Part shown: piece after piece, positions 60,643 to 64,000 of the stretch
How the letters are laid out: each line of letters begins with the position of its first letter
How positions within the stretch are numbered: the first letter of the stretch is position 1
Origin: Bacteroidales bacterium
GTDB lineage: Bacteria; Bacteroidota; Bacteroidia; Bacteroidales; P3
Assembly: GCA_017483575.1 (NCBI GenBank)
Contig: JAFUWF010000023.1
Location: 91,503-155,502, forward strand
Direction: 5' to 3'
DNA: 64,000 nucleotides
Program-made: the position numbers and the translations under genes
Notes under the pieces: model-generated
The model's database searches: none
Seen by the model: only the letters and a program-made list of their open reading frames with translations
What the model was told of the DNA's origin: nothing

Positions 60643-62913
60643 TTACCGACGGCGGCCACCGCCGTTGCCGGAGCTGCGGCGCTCGCCACCGCCATTGCCG
60701 TCGCGGTGTCCACGGTCGCCGTCGCGACGACCGCCACGGTCGCCACCCTCGCGGCGCGGGCCACGGGCGGGCTTCTCCTCCACATAGCCTTCGGGCTTGG
60801 GCAGGAGGGCCTTGCGGCTGAGCTTGATCTTGCCGTTCTTCTCGTCGAAGGCAATGACCTTCACCTGGAACTCGTCGCCTTCCTGGATGAGGCCTTCCAG
60901 CGTGGCGGGATGACCCCACTCGTACTCGCTGATGTGCATCAGGCCTTCCTTGCCGGGCAGGAACTCGAGGAACGCGCCGAACTCGACAATCGAGACAACC
61001 TTGGCATCGAACACGTCGCCAACCTCGGGCACGGTGCAGATGTCCTTGATCCACTTGATGGCGGCAGCGATATCCTCCTTGTTCTGCGAGGCGACGTCGA
61101 CGATGCCGAACTCGCCTTCCTCTTCGATATTGATGATGGTGTTGGTCTCGGCCTGGATTTTCTGGATGACCTCGCCACCCTTGCCGATGACGGCACCGAT
61201 GAAGTCCTTCGGGATCTGGATCTGCTCGATGCGGGGCACGAAGTCCTTGTAGTCCTCGCGGGGCTCGGGAATGGTCTCGGCAATCTTGTCGAGGATGTAG
61301 AGGCGTCCCTGACGGGCCTGCTCGAGGGCCTTGGCCAGCACGTCGTAGCTGAGGCCGTCGACCTTGATGTCCATCTGGCATGCGGTGATACCGTCGCGGG
61401 TACCGCAGACCTTGAAGTCCATGTCGCCCAGGTGGTCCTCGTCGCCGAGGATGTCGGAGAGCACGGCCCACTTGTCGCCTTTAGAAATGAGACCCATGGC
61501 GATACCGGCCACGGGCTTGCGCAGCTTGACGCCGGCGTCCATCAACGCCATGCAGCCGGCGCAGACGGTGGCCATGGAGCTGGAACCATTGGATTCAAGA
61601 ATATCGCTGACCACGCGGATGGTATAGGGACATTCGGCCTCGGTGGGGAGCACCTCCTTGAGGGCACGCCAGGCCAGATGGCCGTGACCCACCTCGCGGC
61701 GGCTGGTGCTACCGGCACGCTTCACCTCGCCGGTGGCGAAGCCGGGGAAGTTGTAGTGCAGCAGGAAGCGGCGGGTGCCCTCGATGACGGCACCGTCAAT
61801 CTTCTGCTCGTCGAGCTTGGTGCCGAGGGTGCAGGTGCTGAGGGACTGGGTCTCGCCGCGGGTGAAGATGGCGGAACCGTGGGCTGAAGGCAGGTAGTCG
61901 GTCTCGCACCAGATGGGGCGGATCTCGTCCAGCTGACGGCCATCGAGGCGGGTGCGCTCGTTGAGCACCATGTCGCGCATGGCCTCGCGCTCGGTGTCGT
62001 GATAGTAACGGTCGATCATGAACTTCACCTCGTCGGTGAGGGTCTCTTCGGTATAGTTGGCGTCGATGAACTCTTGCTTGATGGCGGCAAAGCCGTCCTC
62101 ACGCTGATGCTTGTTGGCAACGCCCTGCTTGCTGAAGTCGTAGCACTTCTGGTAGACGGCCTGACGGATGCGCTCGCGCAGCTCCTCGTCGTTCACCTCG
62201 TGGCAGTATTCGCGCTTCTCCAGCTTGCCGGTCTCGGCGGTGAGCTCATTGAGCACGCGGCACTGGATCTTGATAGCCTCGTGGGCGGCCTTGAGGGCAT
62301 TGAGCATCACGTCCTCGGAGACCTCCTTCATCTCGCCTTCCACCATCATGATATTGTCCTCGGTGGCGGCAACGATGAGGTCGAGGTCGGCACGCTCGAT
62401 GTCCTGCATCGGCGTGTTGATGACATACTGGCCGTCGAGGTAGCTGACTCGCACCTCGGAGACGGGGCCGTTGAAGGGGATGTCGCTCACGGCGAGGGCC
62501 GAGGCGGCAGCGAGGGCTGCCAGCTGGTCGGGCATGGTGTCGTGGTCGCCGCTGATGAGGGTGATGTTCACCTGCACCTCGGCGTGGAAGTTGTCGGGGA
62601 AGAGGGGACGCAGGGCGCGGTCGACCAGGCGTGCGATGAGGATCTCATGCTCGGAGGGACGGGCCTCGCGCTTGAAGAAACCGCCGGGGAAACGGCCCAT
62701 GGCGGCGTATTTTTCCTGATAGTCAACGGTAAGGGGCATGAAGTCGACGTTCTCGCCCACCTCTTTCTTCGAGCAGACGGTGGCAAGGAGCATCGTGTTG
62801 TTCATGCGGACAACGGCAGCGCCGTCGGCCTGTTTGGCCAGCTTGCCGGTCTCGATTTCGATCATGCGGCCGTCGCCGAGGTCGAAACGCTTAGTGATAA
62901 TGTGTTCGTTCAT
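60643..62913 (-). CDS. pnp: polynucleotide phosphorylase
   Basis: 756 residues. Two RNase PH-like domains (about 15-145 and 320-460; [22 protein letters not shown] in the first, [16 protein letters not shown] in the second), KH domain ([20 protein letters not shown]), S1 domain ([20 protein letters not shown]) and an Arg/Gly/Asp-rich tail ([20 protein letters not shown]) probably contacting RNA. It degrades RNA 3'-5' using phosphate. Encoded after rpsO, as in most bacteria, but with its own promoter (63041-63048) and a leader of ~120 nt that could be a target for autoregulation. Confidence 0.97.
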   Translation of the reverse strand: MNEHIITKRFDLGDGRMIEIETGKLAKQADGAAVVRMNNTMLLATVCSKKEVGENVDFMPLTVDYQEKYAAMGRFPGGFFKREARPSEHEILIARLVDRALRPLFPDNFHAEVQVNITLISGDHDTMPDQLAALAAASALAVSDIPFNGPVSEVRVSYLDGQYVINTPMQDIERADLDLIVAATEDNIMMVEGEMKEVSEDVMLNALKAAHEAIKIQCRVLNELTAETGKLEKREYCHEVNDEELRERIRQAVYQKCYDFSKQGVANKHQREDGFAAIKQEFIDANYTEETLTDEVKFMIDRYYHDTEREAMRDMVLNERTRLDGRQLDEIRPIWCETDYLPSAHGSAIFTRGETQSLSTCTLGTKLDEQKIDGAVIEGTRRFLLHYNFPGFATGEVKRAGSTSRREVGHGHLAWRALKEVLPTEAECPYTIRVVSDILESNGSSSMATVCAGCMALMDAGVKLRKPVAGIAMGLISKGDKWAVLSDILGDEDHLGDMDFKVCGTRDGITACQMDIKVDGLSYDVLAKALEQARQGRLYILDKIAETIPEPREDYKDFVPRIEQIQIPKDFIGAVIGKGGEVIQKIQAETNTIINIEEEGEFGIVDVASQNKEDIAAAIKWIKDICTVPEVGDVFDAKVVSIVEFGAFLEFLPGKEGLMHISEYEWGHPATLEGLIQEGDEFQVKVIAFDEKNGKIKLSRKALLPKPEGYVEEKPARGPRREGGDRGGRRDGDRGHRDGNGGGERRSSGNGGGRRR

Positions 62914-63040
62914 GTTTGTTTTTTATTGTTTTCGTTTACTTTACCGCAGCCTCGGGGACCATCCCCAAGACCCATAAAAGTGTTAATATTCAATCTACTA
63001 TCTCCATCGTCGGGCATCAAAGACCGGCAAAAAGAAAATG
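62914..63040 (-). promoter_or_regulatory. pnp leader region
   Basis: About 120 nt between the predicted start of transcription and the pnp ATG, with a small hairpin (GGGGACCATCCCC, 62957-62969). PNPase is autoregulated through its leader in other bacteria; nothing specific can be claimed here. The rest of the gap to rpsO holds the promoter and the rpsO terminator. Confidence 0.35.
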
Positions 63041-63048
63041 CAAATATA
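63041..63048 (-). promoter_or_regulatory. -7 box for pnp
   Basis: TATATTTG on the minus strand, about 128 bp before the pnp ATG. Confidence 0.65.
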
Positions 63049-63093
63049 CAACAATTTCCTGACATACAGAAAATAAATTTAATAAAATGCATC

Positions 63094-63129
63094 AAAAAAA
63101 AGGATTCCCGGCAGAAACGCCAGGAATCC
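63094..63129 (-). terminator. terminator of rpsO
   Basis: GGATTCC/GGAATCC with inner GGC/GCC, followed by T8 on the minus strand. Confidence 0.9.
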
Positions 63130-63192
63130 CAACCATAACCAAATAAATATGAAAAACTATATCTTTCCTTGGTTGTGAGGGGCTTGGAGCGA

Positions 63193-63462
63193 TTATTTAC
63201 GAAGACCAAGCTGTTTGACGATGGCACGATAGCGCTCGATGTCGGTTTCCTTCAGGTAGTCGAGCATCTTGCGACGCTTGCCGACGAGGCCAACGAGGGC
63301 GCGCTCGGAGACCTGGTCCTTCTTGTGCTGCTTCATCAGTTCGGTGAGGTGCTGAATACGGTAAGTGAAGAGGGCAATCTGACCTTCAGCGCTGCCGGAG
63401 TCCTGAGCCGATTTGCCATACTGGGCGAAGATTTCTTCTTTCTTTTCTTTTGTCAGATACAT
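63193..63462 (-). CDS. rpsO: 30S ribosomal protein S15
   Basis: 89 residues, full-length uS15: MYLTKEKKEEIFAQYGKSAQ, DSGSAEGQIALFTYRIQHLTEL, LVGKRRKMLDYLKETD. Binds the 16S central domain. Own promoter (63512-63519) and terminator, then pnp on the same strand. Confidence 0.97.
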   Translation of the reverse strand: MYLTKEKKEEIFAQYGKSAQDSGSAEGQIALFTYRIQHLTELMKQHKKDQVSERALVGLVGKRRKMLDYLKETDIERYRAIVKQLGLRK

Positions 63463-63511
63463 AACGTGTTATGTTTGTTTTTGTCTATTAATTTGTTCTT
63501 GTTTACGGCTG

Positions 63512-63519
63512 CAAAATTA
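63512..63519 (-). promoter_or_regulatory. -7 box for rpsO
   Basis: TAATTTTG on the minus strand, 50 bp before the ATG at 63462. Confidence 0.65.
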
Positions 63520-63631
63520 CATCTTTTTCCCAAACTGGCAAAATATTTTTTCAAAAATCGGTACTTTTAACGTTTGTTAAGAAAATCCGAACCACCCAAA
63601 ACGAGAGTTAAAGTCCCCAAAACACACGCAG

Positions 63632-63719
63632 CAACGGAACGCCAACGGGCCATCAACGGAACACCAACGAGCCATCAACGAGCCATCAACGGAACGCCAA
63701 CAAACCATCGTCAAACACC
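63632..63719. repeat. GC-rich 11-bp phased array (8 units)
   Basis: CAACGGAACGC, CAACGGGCCAT, CAACGGAACAC, CAACGAGCCAT, CAACGAGCCAT, CAACGGAACGC, CAACAAACCAT, CGTCAAACACC: eight units with exact 11-bp spacing. Confidence 0.85.
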
Positions 63720-63729
63720 CTCCAAAACC

Positions 63730-63896
63730 CTGTCAAATAGCACCCATGTTATATAGTATGCATATAGTATCCATATACTTCTCATATAGTATTCATATAC
63801 TGTATATAAATACTATATGAGAAGTATATGTATAATATATGCATAATATATAAGAACATTCGAATAAGGGGGGTATCTGACAGGGGGTTGGAACGG
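63730..63896. repeat. AT-rich 11-bp palindromic array, copy 3
   Basis: Core 63750-63856: TATATAGTATG, CATATAGTATC, CATATACTTCT, CATATAGTATT, CATATACTGTA, then TATAAATACTA, TATGAGAAGTA, TATGTATAATA, TATGCATAATA. The right half is the approximate reverse complement of the left. Ends CTGTCAAATAG and ATTCGAATAAGG..CTGACAGGGGG are inverted. With the array before it, it fills the 438-bp gap after rpsO. Confidence 0.85.
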
Positions 63897-63900
63897 TTGG

Positions 63901-64000
63901 TTAGCGGCGATGGCGATAGGTTCCGTAGCCGAAACCGACACCGAGTTGGAGGTAGATACCCCATCCGGAGGGGCGTCCGACGATTTCGGAGAAGGTGGAA
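63901..64000 (-). CDS. C-terminus of a probable outer-membrane protein (5' part outside window)
   Basis: Open frame from 63999 to the TAA at 63901-63903 gives 32 residues: STFSEIVGRPSGWGIYLQLG then VGFGYGTYRHRR. The alternating Gly/Tyr pattern and short final strand look like the end of a small beta-barrel, but this is too little for a family call. The stop is right beside the end of the AT-rich repeat. Confidence 0.5.
   Translation of the reverse strand, partial: STFSEIVGRPSGWGIYLQLGVGFGYGTYRHRR

Noticed and set aside
63632-63719. Possible CRISPR array
   Set aside because: Eleven-bp contiguous units with no spacers, no leader and no cas genes; not CRISPR.
63782-63964. 60-residue minus-strand ORF over the AT-rich palindrome
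   Set aside because: Its frame differs from the real C-terminal reading frame ending at 63901 and it is mostly repeat translation (YIYFSYSIY).

Overview
The window looks like a chromosomal segment of an uncultured, anaerobic, fairly GC-rich member of the Bacteroidales (Bacteroidota). The evidence is: Bacteroidota-type promoters (TAnnTTTG followed by a short leader) ahead of many genes; type IX secretion (T9SS) sorting tails on secreted proteins; a PorE-like OmpA protein; surface-lipoprotein export signals; menaquinone genes; B12-dependent methylmalonyl-CoA mutase (succinate/propionate metabolism); and a HydG fragment, which implies an [FeFe]-hydrogenase. I cannot assign genus or habitat. I see no phage, transposase, rRNA or CRISPR array.

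Layout. 0-5.6 kb: 3' end of hydG, a candidate small RNA, an outer-membrane barrel, the mtnN-luxS pair (SAH recycling/AI-2), an orphan sensor kinase and a secreted C10 peptidase. 5.7-13.0 kb: rpsF-rpsR-rplI, six tRNAs, mutS and an amino-acid-type ABC transporter whose binding protein and permease are fused. 13.0-19.0 kb: a repeat-rich gap, a phosphatase coupled to a shrunken PurL-like protein, then thrS-infC-rpmI-rplT-rplS. 19.0-24.4 kb: methylmalonyl-CoA mutase, a BspA-like LRR protein, a LysE exporter, a repeat-rich gap, and DUF177-rpmF. 24.4-32.1 kb: a giant Sel1-repeat protein, aspS-menA-menG and a HEPN-MNT pair. 32.2-42.0 kb: three surface lipoproteins, a broken propeller/AraC regulator with an upstream nuclease-fold protein, an EF-hand membrane protein, and an ECF sigma operon with two outer-membrane proteins. 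42.0-54.4 kb: aroQ, a methyltransferase, gdhA, an envelope operon (GT4 glycosyltransferase, small secreted protein, PorE-like OmpA protein, hydrolase), YitT, tRNA-Gly, Bax-inhibitor protein, purM and an orphan antitoxin beside a toxin stub. 54.5-64.0 kb: a barrel protein, a decayed dus gene, an AraC regulator, two T9SS-exported beta-helix proteins, and rpsO-pnp.

The most striking material is repetitive DNA that ordinary annotation would miss. (1) Intergenic arrays phased at exactly 11 bp (13.2, 23.1-23.6, 51.6-51.8 and 63.6-63.9 kb); three loci contain an AT-rich palindromic array flanked by inverted ends, and two of these also carry GC-rich arrays. (2) Palindromic elements (18.7-18.9, 28.1-28.3, 41.1 kb), usually in inverted pairs, with one invariant hairpin and one hairpin whose stem changes completely but stays complementary. 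Two insertions lie in frame inside genes (menG and a sigma-operon membrane protein) and add peptides such as SSSPKLGE. (3) Short-period (7-10 bp) degenerate tandem arrays, mostly at or across gene 3' ends, some translated in menA and menG. (4) A second palindrome family flanking the membrane segment of the broken AraC-type regulator. Together these suggest a genome in which families of small palindromic/phased repeats spread through intergenic DNA and into coding sequence.
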